A DNA stretch of 63,843 nucleotides from Flavobacteriales bacterium UBA6049. Lineage in GTDB: Bacteria > Bacteroidota > Bacteroidia > Flavobacteriales_G > Salibacteraceae. A program made the position numbers and the translations under genes. The notes beneath the pieces are model-generated. The model made no database searches and had not been told where the DNA came from. It worked only from the letters and a program-made list of their open reading frames with translations. Below, piece after piece: positions 8,441 through 17,123 of this stretch; within the stretch, counting starts at the first letter, position 1, and every line of letters starts with the position of its first letter. The stretch lies in contig DIYR01000137.1 in NCBI GenBank assembly GCA_002429085.1, forward strand, positions 1 to 63,843. Reading direction: 5' to 3'.

Positions 8441-8753
8441 AAGTAGCAAAGTAACGTCAATTCTGAAAACGTATTGGCTATTTGGTGCTCTATTGTTCAG
8501 TTTAACTGTAATTTCAGAATCTACGCAAGCTCAAAGTATCAAAGGTTCTACCCCAGAACAAAAACAAAAGGAAGCTGAAAGAAAAAAAGCGGAACAAAAA
8601 GCGGAAGCGGCAGCATTTCAAGAAGAAAGCAGAAAGTATCATCGTTCTATTCAAGACAAAAAAACCCAGAAGCGGATGAAAAAATCGGCTAAAAAGGCCG
8701 AAAGGAATCGTAAAAACAAACGCGGAGGCTTTTTTACACGTTTATTTCACTAA
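8421..8753 (+). CDS. Small basic exported protein, function unknown
   Basis: About 110 residues. A hydrophobic stretch YWLFGALLFSLTVIS followed by TQAQS looks like a signal peptide with cleavage after AQ. The mature part is very Lys/Glu/Ala-rich and probably helical (EQKQKEAERKKAEQKAEA), then strongly basic (KKTQKRMKKSAKKAERNRK), ending GGFFTRLFH. I do not recognise a family. ATG8421 would overlap the divergent lipoprotein gene's start by 20 bases. A CTG (8463) or ATT (8460) start would give a cleaner signal peptide and no overlap. Its stop overlaps the ATG of the next gene (TAATG), so it belongs to the operon leading to the two-component system. Confidence 0.55.
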   Translation: MNQIPFISSKVTSILKTYWLFGALLFSLTVISESTQAQSIKGSTPEQKQKEAERKKAEQKAEAAAFQEESRKYHRSIQDKKTQKRMKKSAKKAERNRKNKRGGFFTRLFH

Positions 8754-9208
8754 TGGATATTGGAGATTTAGTCTACGTTATTTTCGTTCTGATGAGTATT
8801 GTCTTCGGAGTATTCGGGAAAAAGAAGAAAAAAAATCCTGAAACAACATCTGAACCGACCAACACTTTTGATCTGGAGTCATTTATTCGAGAAGCTTATG
8901 GTAATACTGATACGTCCTATGAGACTATTAATGAATACGCAGAGGAAGAAATAATTGAACCCAAACATCCCACATACAAAAGGCCTGCTAATCCCTCCCA
9001 AAGTAAATACCAGAACTCTTCTTTTAAGGAAGAACTCAAGAAAAAGAAAGAACAAAGTAGGACTAGATTAAGCAAAGTCAAGAGTCAATCGAACAACAGT
9101 CCGATTTTCGAAAATGAGATATCTGATACCGCTCCCTCATCGGAGTTTGAATTTGACACCCAAAAAGCTGTCATTTACAGTGAAATTCTCAAAAGACCTG
9201 ACTATTAA
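8753..9208 (+). CDS. Single-pass membrane protein, function unknown
   Basis: A protein of 151 residues with one N-terminal membrane helix (about 6-22, LVYVIFVLMSIVFGVFG). A Lys cluster (KKKKK) follows, so the polar remainder is probably cytoplasmic. That remainder is low in order, with acidic (EEEIIEP) and basic (KEELKKKKEQSRTR) stretches. No known domain is recognised. It overlaps the previous stop by one base and ends directly before the ATG of the histidine kinase gene (TAA then ATG). It is therefore co-translated with the sensor kinase; a role in the same signalling or envelope unit is inference from position only. Confidence 0.65.
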   Translation: MDIGDLVYVIFVLMSIVFGVFGKKKKKNPETTSEPTNTFDLESFIREAYGNTDTSYETINEYAEEEIIEPKHPTYKRPANPSQSKYQNSSFKEELKKKKEQSRTRLSKVKSQSNNSPIFENEISDTAPSSEFEFDTQKAVIYSEILKRPDY

Positions 9209-12139
9209 ATGTTGAAGCTAAACTTTGCTTCCGCCACTTTAACTCTTCTATTGTGCCTTTGCATATCAACTACTGCAGTGGCACAATCTTACTATTTCAA
9301 AGAATACAACGTTTCAGATGGGATGCCATTTGTTCAAGTAGAAACTATTGTTCAAGATAGAAATGGATATCTCTGGACAGGTGGTTATGGAGGACTCAGT
9401 CAATTTGACGGAAAAACATTTAAAAACTACAGTAAGTTAGACGGCCTTGTTAGCACCACTATTAACCAATTGTGTATCGATGAAAAAGGTACTCTTTGGA
9501 TAGCCACGCCTAAGGGGTTAAACTGGCTTAGCAATGATTCCATTAAACTCTTTTCCCAAATTTCTTCATCTGTACACCAACTCTCATCTTTTCCAGAAGG
9601 AATATTTGTTGTGCAAGATAGCAGTGTCTCAATTATCACTGATAAAGAACTTATTCACTCAATTCCTTTAAACCATCCTTTTACCATTGGATCATTTGCT
9701 TTTTGGAATGATACACTCTGGTATGGTTCCCAAAAGGGACTTAGCTATTCAACTTCTCCATATTCTGAATTCAAATCAGTTGATAACTGGGAAGGAGGCA
9801 TGGTGTATAATGTATCGAGTAATTTCAACTCTTTACTTATTGGCTGTGAAAGTGGTTTAGATATCTGGAGTGATTCCAGTAAAACATCAATATCTTGGAA
9901 AGATGGACTCTTAGGAGGCAGGGTCTTAAAAGCATATCAAAAGAATGATAGAGAATGGTGGGCCGTAACTGACTTAGGTGTAAATGTTATTTCGGTAGAA
10001 AATAAACTCCTAACATTTGATTTAGTAAACATTGGTTCGAATACACAAATCAGAAAGATCAATACCTTCTTAACCGATTCCGAGTTAAACACATGGATAG
10101 GAACTAGCCATGGTCTTTTCAAATCTACTGGAAATGCTTTTAAGAATTACACTTACAACGATGGATTAAGAGCTGGGTTTGTTTTTGATATTACCCAAGA
10201 TTCGGAGAATAGCTATTGGATTGGTACGAGAGACCAAGGAGTATTCAAGTACAATGGAAAGTCATTCATAGAAATCAATCAAGCTCATGGGTTGTTAAGT
10301 GATGAAGCAAAAGCAATTGAATGCTTTGGTGATTCTGTATTAATAGGTACTTCAAAAGGCTTAAACCTTTATTATAAGGGGAAACTCAAATCATTTCCTT
10401 CTTCTCGACTTCCAATAAATAGTGTAAACGTTATTACACAATTACGAGATGGAAGAGTAATTATGGGAGGATACAATGGGATTACGGAATTTCCAGATTT
10501 CGAAGAACATTTCATTGAATTACCCACTAAATTGGGTGCAGAAGTATGGTTACTATACGAAGATTCTGAGGGTACTATCTGGATTGGTACTTATCAAGGA
10601 GGATTATTTCAGCTAATTGACGATCAGTTAATAAATGTTTTCCATGAATGGGACCAGCCTTTCGAGACTTGCTTAGCGATGACTGAAGACAAAAAGGGGA
10701 ACTTATGGGTAGGCACATTCGAAGGTATAATCCGATACAATTTAAAAGACAGATCAATTCAGCACCTTACGACTGAACATGGCTTAAACTCTAACCTTAT
10801 ATATACCATGCAGTATGATTCTACAACTGATGTAATTTGGATTGGAACAAATCAAGGAATCAATAAGCTTACTTACTTAGATGAAAGTTCGAAAGATTTT
10901 GAAATAATCAGCTTCGGAAAAGATGAAGGGTTTACTGGAGTCGAATGTAATTCACATGGATGCTACATAGATGAAAATGGGTTGTTATGGTTTGGAACAG
11001 TGAATGGATTAATCACATTCAATCAACAATTGTATCGACCTAATAGTAACGAGAATTTTCTAGAGATTCCTAACATTAAACTATTTTACAAGGACACTTC
11101 TATTACCAACCATACTGTTTTACCATTCGATCAGAATAATCTCACCTTTACTTTTAAAGGCATTTGCCTAACTAGCCCACAACAAGTAATGTATCGCTAC
11201 CGCCTAAAAGGGGTTTCTAATGAATGGTCTCCTGTTTCCTCATTTAATCAAGCCACTTTTTCGAATCTTGATCCAGGTAACTATACGTTCGAAGTTATAA
11301 GCAGAAATAATAGTGGGATTTGGAACTCTACTCCTGAATCTTTCTCTTTTAAGATTACTCCTCCCATTTGGGACACTTTATTCTTCAAGCTTTCAGTTGT
11401 TGTGGTTATTGTTTTATTAATTATTACCCTAGTTAGATATAGACTAAGGAGAATACAACTTCGTAATTCACTAGAGCGTAAGCTTGATCAAATGAAGTTA
11501 CAAGCTTTGAGAGCCCAACTAAATCCGCATTTTATTTTTAACTCGCTCAACTCTATTCAACACTTCATCAATTCTAATGAACCTAGAGAAGCCAATCGTT
11601 ATCTGAGCAAATTTGCCAAACTGATGAGATTGATGTTAGATAACTCAAGGAGAGATGCCATTCCTCTTGAAGAAGATATTGCCGCTCTCCAACTCTATCT
11701 CGAATTAGAAGAACTACGTTTTGAAGATGTCTTTGATCACACTATTGAGATTGGACCTGGTCTTGAGCACCAATCAATAGATGTTCCGCCAATGCTAACC
11801 CAACCATTTATAGAAAATGCCATCCTTCATGCATTTACTGGGTTGAAAAGAAAAGGACATATTCAAATCTCATATGAATTAGAAGGGCCACACATCAACT
11901 GTATTGTTGAAGACGATGGTATTGGAAGAGACGCTTCGGCCAAGATTAAAGAGAAAAGTAAAAAGCGTTTTCACCGATCAAGTGGTATACATATTATACA
12001 AGATCGATTAGATACTCTTAATGCTTACCATAAAGAACGATTAGAAGTTAACGTGGAAGATCTTTTTGAAAGAGATCAACCTAAAGGTACAAGAGTTACA
12101 CTGCGAATACCAATTCTTGAATTAACTAAACCACAATAA
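9209..12139 (+). CDS. Propeller-type sensor histidine kinase (Reg_prop, Y_Y_Y, His_kinase)
   Basis: A 976-residue sensor. A signal peptide (1-25) precedes a periplasmic region with repeated two-component propeller blades. The blades show many D-x-x-G-x-x-W-x-G-T repeats, e.g. DRNGYLWTGGYGGL, DEKGTLWIATPKGL and DSEGTIWIGTYQGGL. A Y_Y_Y domain follows at about 640-720 (YRYRLKGVSNEWSPV), with a single membrane helix near 727-747. The kinase is LytS/YesM-like (His_kinase family) with QLNPHFIFNSLNSIQ and phospho-acceptor His774; the ATPase part shows QPFIENAILHA and EDDGIGRD. The next gene encodes a LytTR regulator 10 bases downstream, so the pair forms a complete two-component system. The signal is unknown. 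Domain order is that of the large Bacteroidota one-membrane-helix sensors. Confidence 0.95.
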   Translation: MLKLNFASATLTLLLCLCISTTAVAQSYYFKEYNVSDGMPFVQVETIVQDRNGYLWTGGYGGLSQFDGKTFKNYSKLDGLVSTTINQLCIDEKGTLWIATPKGLNWLSNDSIKLFSQISSSVHQLSSFPEGIFVVQDSSVSIITDKELIHSIPLNHPFTIGSFAFWNDTLWYGSQKGLSYSTSPYSEFKSVDNWEGGMVYNVSSNFNSLLIGCESGLDIWSDSSKTSISWKDGLLGGRVLKAYQKNDREWWAVTDLGVNVISVENKLLTFDLVNIGSNTQIRKINTFLTDSELNTWIGTSHGLFKSTGNAFKNYTYNDGLRAGFVFDITQDSENSYWIGTRDQGVFKYNGKSFIEINQAHGLLSDEAKAIECFGDSVLIGTSKGLNLYYKGKLKSFPSSRLPINSVNVITQLRDGRVIMGGYNGITEFPDFEEHFIELPTKLGAEVWLLYEDSEGTIWIGTYQGGLFQLIDDQLINVFHEWDQPFETCLAMTEDKKGNLWVGTFEGIIRYNLKDRSIQHLTTEHGLNSNLIYTMQYDSTTDVIWIGTNQGINKLTYLDESSKDFEIISFGKDEGFTGVECNSHGCYIDENGLLWFGTVNGLITFNQQLYRPNSNENFLEIPNIKLFYKDTSITNHTVLPFDQNNLTFTFKGICLTSPQQVMYRYRLKGVSNEWSPVSSFNQATFSNLDPGNYTFEVISRNNSGIWNSTPESFSFKITPPIWDTLFFKLSVVVVIVLLIITLVRYRLRRIQLRNSLERKLDQMKLQALRAQLNPHFIFNSLNSIQHFINSNEPREANRYLSKFAKLMRLMLDNSRRDAIPLEEDIAALQLYLELEELRFEDVFDHTIEIGPGLEHQSIDVPPMLTQPFIENAILHAFTGLKRKGHIQISYELEGPHINCIVEDDGIGRDASAKIKEKSKKRFHRSSGIHIIQDRLDTLNAYHKERLEVNVEDLFERDQPKGTRVTLRIPILELTKPQ

Positions 12140-12149
12140 ATAAAGCAAT

Positions 12150-12896
12150 ATGAAAGCAATTATAGTAGATGATGAAGCTAAAGCAAGACAAAACCTACAG
12201 AATTTAATAGAGCAATATACGCCTTCAGTAAAAGTAATTGGTTCTGCTTCAGGAATCAAAGAAGCCGTTAATGAGATTAACAATCATCATCCTGACATTG
12301 TATTTTTAGACATAGAGATGCAAGGCGAATCTGGCTTCGACTTATTTGAACACTTTCCCTCACCAGATTTTCATGTCATATTTGTTACGGCACATGATGA
12401 ATACGCTATCAAAGCCTTTAAATATTCTGCATCTGACTACCTTTTAAAGCCCGTTGATATTGATGAATTAGAACATGCTGTAGAAGTCGTAAGTCAGTCA
12501 TCCGATAGTCAAAAGCAAAAAGATCAGCTTCAGTTTTTACTAACCAACTTTAAAGGAGTAGATTCTAACTTCCACAAAATTGTTCTTCCTACTCTAGAAA
12601 GTCTCCAGTTTGTAGAAGTAACCTCTATAGTGAGATGTGAATCAAATGATAATTATACATATGTTCATCTGGATTCGGGTAAATCTATTCTTGTAAGCAA
12701 GAACATTAAACATTTTGAAGAGCTACTAGAAACACAGGGCTTCTTTAGATTGCATAGATCTCATCTGGTCAACTTAAACTGTATTTCAGAGTACTTTAGA
12801 GGAGAGGGAGGATATGTTTCTCTAAAAGACGGATCATCCATTCCTGTAGCCAGAAGAAAAAAGGCTGCATTTTTAGAACGCATACAGGTATCATAG
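12150..12896 (+). CDS. LytTR-family response regulator
   Basis: A cytoplasmic regulator of 248 residues. The receiver domain (1-120) has the acidic pair VDDE, the phospho-acceptor Asp54 in VFLDIEMQG, the conserved Thr in FVTAHDEYA and the Lys in YLLKPVD. The LytTR DNA-binding domain (about 145-245) has VEVTSIVRCESNDNYTYVHL, FFRLHRSHLVNLNCISEY and the ending IPVARRKK. It follows the propeller kinase by 10 bases and is surely its partner. LytTR proteins bind short direct repeats upstream of targets; I could not point to a certain site, but the TonB operon promoter just downstream is a candidate target. Confidence 0.95.
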   Translation: MKAIIVDDEAKARQNLQNLIEQYTPSVKVIGSASGIKEAVNEINNHHPDIVFLDIEMQGESGFDLFEHFPSPDFHVIFVTAHDEYAIKAFKYSASDYLLKPVDIDELEHAVEVVSQSSDSQKQKDQLQFLLTNFKGVDSNFHKIVLPTLESLQFVEVTSIVRCESNDNYTYVHLDSGKSILVSKNIKHFEELLETQGFFRLHRSHLVNLNCISEYFRGEGGYVSLKDGSSIPVARRKKAAFLERIQVS

Positions 12897-13207
12897 CTCG
12901 ATATGATTACCGAAATCTTGAAATTCACGACCATTTTCTAAACTATAGTTGTTAATTCCTGTTAATCGTGTCAACTTTGATCTACATAAAAGGAATAGTC
13001 TCAATACAGATTAAGACAGGGTTAGGTTAACATTAATACAGATGTTTTGGAAGTGACATTTCACATCAATTAATTTTACGAAACACCAATAAATTCAGGT
13101 GTTTCAGATAAGTAATGAAATTTGGAACTCGTTTCAATATTTGTATATCTTTACCCGCCTTTAACAAAAGACTAATACCGTTTTCTAAGAAAAGTAAATC
13201 TTAAAAT
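12897..13207 (+). other. Intergenic region before the TonB receptor operon
   Basis: A 311-base gene-free stretch, A/T-rich. No convincing terminator hairpin with T-run is visible after the LytTR gene. The right end holds the promoter listed separately and a long A-rich leader. No small ORF or structured RNA is supported. Confidence 0.5.
13121..13153 (+). promoter_or_regulatory. Promoter of the TonB receptor operon
   Basis: TTTG at 13121-13124 and TATCTTTA at 13146-13153 (TAnnTTTG with one mismatch) are separated by 21 bases. They lie 54 bases before the ATG at 13208. Confidence 0.5.
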
Positions 13208-16200
13208 ATGTTAAAACGTTTACTATCAACTGTTTTGCTCATAACAGCAACCAGTTTGGCAGCTTTAGCACAGCAAGGATCACTGAAAGGAAAGATCGTT
13301 GATGGAGAAACAGGCGAGCCTGTTCCATTCGTTAACGTTGCCGTTAAAATGAATGGAGTTCTTCAAGCTGGTGGGGCTACCGATTTCGATGGAGTTTTCT
13401 TCATTAAACCAATTACACCAGGTACCTACACCGTTGAAGCTTCTGCTACAGGGATGAAAACAGTTCAAATTTCAGGTGTTGGAATTAGATCTGATAAGAT
13501 TACTCCTCTTGACATTAAAATGTCTGCAAATGTTGAAATGTTAGGTGCTGTAGATGTTATCGCATATAAAGTCCCAGTATTTGAAAAAGATCAAACAGTT
13601 GTATCAACTACTGTAACAAAAGATGAGTTGGTTAAAATGCCTGCTCGTGGAGTTGAAGCTATTGCGGCAACAGCTGGAGGTGTTTACTCTTCTGATGATG
13701 GAACTGGAGACTTGAACATTAGAGGTGCAAGAAGTGATGCAAACTATGTCTTCATAGATGGTATCAAAGTCCGTGGATCTAATAATTTACCGCAAGGAGC
13801 TGTTGAAGAAATCTCTGTAATAACTGGTGGTCTACCTGCTCAATATGGAGATGTTACTGGTGGGGTAATTAGTATTACAACGAGAGGGCCATCTGCAGAG
13901 TACTTTGGTAGTGTGGAATATGTAACTTCCGGTTTCCCTGATTCACCTTTCAAATTAGATAATTATGGATACAACTTATTAGAAGCATCTGTATCTGGTC
14001 CATTATTGATGAAGAAAGATAGCCTTGGCAACAAGACTAAAGAACCGATCGTAGGTTTCTTCTTAGCTGGAAACTTCACTTCAATTATAGATCCTCGTCC
14101 TTCTGCAATTGGAACTTGGAGAATTAAAGATGATGCGCTTGATCAATTAAAAGCGGATCCAATTAGAATTGGTACTGGTACTCAGGGTACATTGCAAAAT
14201 GCGGAATTCTTAAGAATGAACTCTTTTGAAAAAGTCGAAACCCGAGAAAATGCCGCCCAAACTGGTTTTGTTTTAAATGGCAAACTGGATTTTTCCACAG
14301 GTAAGAATACAAACTTAACTTTTGGTGGATCTATTGACTGGCAAAGAAGAAATGAGTATCAATACGATTACGCATTGTTCAACTATGAAAACAATCCTTT
14401 AGTTACAGAAAACACGTGGAGAGTGTTTGGTCGATTTACTCAACGTTTAGGTGGAGGTAACGATGCAATAGATAGTGAAGAAAGTGCAAGTACGATCAAA
14501 AATGCGTTCTACACTGTTCAATTGGATTATAGTGAGGACAATTACAGAAGAGAAAGCGAACAACATAAAGACAACTTATTTGCTTATGGGCATTATGGAA
14601 AGTTTACACGTTATCAGGAAAGACAACTAGAATTTCAAAATGATACAATTTTTTCTGGCTCAGGTAACGACAGAGTGCCTGTTTACGTAGGACGTGCCAA
14701 TGTTCAAACACTATTTGCCGATACATTAATTGGTTTCAGAGCTTCATCCTTAAACCCTGATGCAGCGCAGTATACACAAAGTTACTACGAGCTTTATGGC
14801 TGGCAAGGATATGATGATCAGGGAAATCCTCAATTTGATCCTGATCAAGCAACGAATGATGAGAATGGTAATGGAAACATTGACGATGAAGAGGTTAACT
14901 TTTATTTAAGAAATTTTGAAAACATTAGAGCGAATGGAGGGCTGATTAACGGAGATCTAGCAAGAACTCCGGATCAAGTTTATAATATTTGGGATAATCA
15001 TGCTTACACTTGGAATCGTTTTCAACGCAGTAATACATCTCAATTCCGCATAACAGCAATGGGATCGGCCGACATTAAAAATCATGCTATCTCGATCGGG
15101 TTTGAATATGAGCAACGTGTTGACCGTGGCTATTCTGTATCGCCTGTCGGCCTGTGGACCACAGGTAATCAATTGGCAAATAGTCATATCTCAGAAATCG
15201 ATGATACAAATCCAATTTTTGTTGAGGATGAATCAAATACATATCCAACTGTAATTTATAACCGATTGAACTCTTCTGAAGGAGCTTTCCGAGGTGATGC
15301 TGATCAATCTGAAACTCAATCTTTTCTTGATTACAACATTCGTAGAGCCAACGGATGGAATACTGACGGGACTGATTTTATTGATTTTCACGCCTTGGAT
15401 CCTGAACAGTTAAAAATTGATTATTTCAGTGCTAATGAGTTATTAAATGGAGGGAACGAGTTGGTTTACTACTATGGATACGATGTACATGGCAATAGAA
15501 CCTCTGACAATCCAAGCATCGATGATTTCTTTACTGCGACTGATGAATATAATAATTATACTCGTCCAATTGGAGCATTCAGACCAACGTATGTTGCTGG
15601 ATATATTCAAGATAAATTTGCGTTTGATGACTTGATCTTTAATATTGGGTTACGTGTAGATAGATATGATGCGAACCAATCTGTGTTAAAAGATAAGTAT
15701 GTATTGTTCCCAACTGTAAAAGCAGGTGAGCAAGCAGTTCAAGATTTAATTGCCGAGAATAGCTTGAACTATTCTGTACCAGGTAACATTGGTGATAACT
15801 ACGTTGTATATGTAGATAATGTTGAAGATCCTTCATCAATTGTTGGTTATCGTAATGATGACACATGGTACAATGCAGACGGTATCGAAATTCAAGATGC
15901 TAGTATATTAGCTGGATCAAATTCAACTGCACAGCCATTTTTAGTTGATCCAGAGAATAATCAATCGATTGATATTACTTCAGCTTCATTCGAAGATTAT
16001 ACACCGCAGGTGAATTTCATGCCTCGTATCTCATTCTCTTTCCCAATCTCAGAAGAAGCAACATTTTTTGCTCACTATGATGTTTTAACGAAACGACCAA
16101 CAGCAGGTGGTGATCTTGTTAACTATGCCAGATTGAATCCTTTGGATTACTATTTCATGAATCAAAGAACTGCTACGGATATCATAGCGAACCCTGATTT

Positions 16201-17107
16201 GAAACCTGAAAAAACCATTGATTACTCAGTAGGCTTTAAGCAAAAAATCACTGATCGATCTTCAATTTCAATTGAAGCCTTTTATAGAGAATTACGCGAT
16301 CTAATACAAGTTGTTGGTGTGCAACAAGCTTATCCTAAAACGTATACAACTTTTGATAATATCGATTTTGGTACAGTTAAAGGTCTAACTTTCTCTTATG
16401 ATATGAGGAGAACTGGTAACATATCGATGCGAGCGGCATACACATTGCAATTTGCAGAAGGTACAGGTTCGAATACTCAAAGTGCATTGAACTTAGTTAG
16501 AGCTGGTCTTCAAAACTTGAGATCTTCTACGCCTCTAAACTATGATCAACGTCACACAATTGTGGCTACAGTAGATTATCGTTATGGTGGGTCGGCTGAT
16601 CCAAATAGAAAATATCAAGGTCCCGTGATTGGCGATTTCAAGGTTCTTGAGAACACTGGTGCTAACTTCCAGTTTAATTTAGGTTCTGGTACTCCATACA
16701 GTAAACAATTAATTGCTACTGGTACTCGCATAAATGGTGGAGGTGGATCACCTCTACTTGATGGTTCAGTTAATGGATCACGTTTGCCATGGCAGTTTAG
16801 AGTTGATTTACGTTTAGATCGTGACATTCCATTAAAAGTAGGTAAAGGAGAAAATAAACGCAACATGTCGCTAAACGTATACCTACAAATGTTGAATGTG
16901 CTTAACTCACTCAACTCTGTTATTGTCTATAGAGCTACTGGGTCTTCAGATGATGACGGTTACTTAACAGAACCTGTACGAGAGCAACAAATTTCCACTC
17001 AAAATGATCCACAATCGTTCAGAGAATTATACACTATGAACATGCAAGATTACAGGTATTATTCACTTCCAAGAAGAACACGTATTGGGTTCATCTTGAA
17101 CTTCTAA
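13208..17107 (+). CDS. TonB-dependent receptor with carboxypeptidase-regulatory N-terminus
   Basis: A 1299-residue outer-membrane transporter. A signal peptide (1-21, ending LAALAQ) is followed by a carboxypeptidase regulatory-like domain (about 25-110, GEPVPFVNVAV, GGATDFDGVFFI). The plug domain (about 118-225) has DLNIRGARSDANYVFIDG and SVITGGLPAQYGDVTGG. The beta-barrel extends to the C-terminal Phe (RIGFILNF). The barrel is long, with acidic D/N-rich loops (DENGNGNIDDEE). It is first in a three-gene operon with a giant secreted protein and a PorV-like barrel. The substrate is unknown and no SusD-like lipoprotein is present. Its N-terminal 213 residues are closely matched by the chimeric protein at 31033. 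Confidence 0.93.
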   Translation: MLKRLLSTVLLITATSLAALAQQGSLKGKIVDGETGEPVPFVNVAVKMNGVLQAGGATDFDGVFFIKPITPGTYTVEASATGMKTVQISGVGIRSDKITPLDIKMSANVEMLGAVDVIAYKVPVFEKDQTVVSTTVTKDELVKMPARGVEAIAATAGGVYSSDDGTGDLNIRGARSDANYVFIDGIKVRGSNNLPQGAVEEISVITGGLPAQYGDVTGGVISITTRGPSAEYFGSVEYVTSGFPDSPFKLDNYGYNLLEASVSGPLLMKKDSLGNKTKEPIVGFFLAGNFTSIIDPRPSAIGTWRIKDDALDQLKADPIRIGTGTQGTLQNAEFLRMNSFEKVETRENAAQTGFVLNGKLDFSTGKNTNLTFGGSIDWQRRNEYQYDYALFNYENNPLVTENTWRVFGRFTQRLGGGNDAIDSEESASTIKNAFYTVQLDYSEDNYRRESEQHKDNLFAYGHYGKFTRYQERQLEFQNDTIFSGSGNDRVPVYVGRANVQTLFADTLIGFRASSLNPDAAQYTQSYYELYGWQGYDDQGNPQFDPDQATNDENGNGNIDDEEVNFYLRNFENIRANGGLINGDLARTPDQVYNIWDNHAYTWNRFQRSNTSQFRITAMGSADIKNHAISIGFEYEQRVDRGYSVSPVGLWTTGNQLANSHISEIDDTNPIFVEDESNTYPTVIYNRLNSSEGAFRGDADQSETQSFLDYNIRRANGWNTDGTDFIDFHALDPEQLKIDYFSANELLNGGNELVYYYGYDVHGNRTSDNPSIDDFFTATDEYNNYTRPIGAFRPTYVAGYIQDKFAFDDLIFNIGLRVDRYDANQSVLKDKYVLFPTVKAGEQAVQDLIAENSLNYSVPGNIGDNYVVYVDNVEDPSSIVGYRNDDTWYNADGIEIQDASILAGSNSTAQPFLVDPENNQSIDITSASFEDYTPQVNFMPRISFSFPISEEATFFAHYDVLTKRPTAGGDLVNYARLNPLDYYFMNQRTATDIIANPDLKPEKTIDYSVGFKQKITDRSSISIEAFYRELRDLIQVVGVQQAYPKTYTTFDNIDFGTVKGLTFSYDMRRTGNISMRAAYTLQFAEGTGSNTQSALNLVRAGLQNLRSSTPLNYDQRHTIVATVDYRYGGSADPNRKYQGPVIGDFKVLENTGANFQFNLGSGTPYSKQLIATGTRINGGGGSPLLDGSVNGSRLPWQFRVDLRLDRDIPLKVGKGENKRNMSLNVYLQMLNVLNSLNSVIVYRATGSSDDDGYLTEPVREQQISTQNDPQSFRELYTMNMQDYRYYSLPRRTRIGFILNF

Positions 17108-17123
17108 AACAGGAATTATTATC

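Noticed and set aside
15639..15866. 75-codon minus-strand ORF inside the TonB receptor
   Set aside because: A shadow of a certain gene, with His/Leu/Gln-biased composition from the reverse frame.
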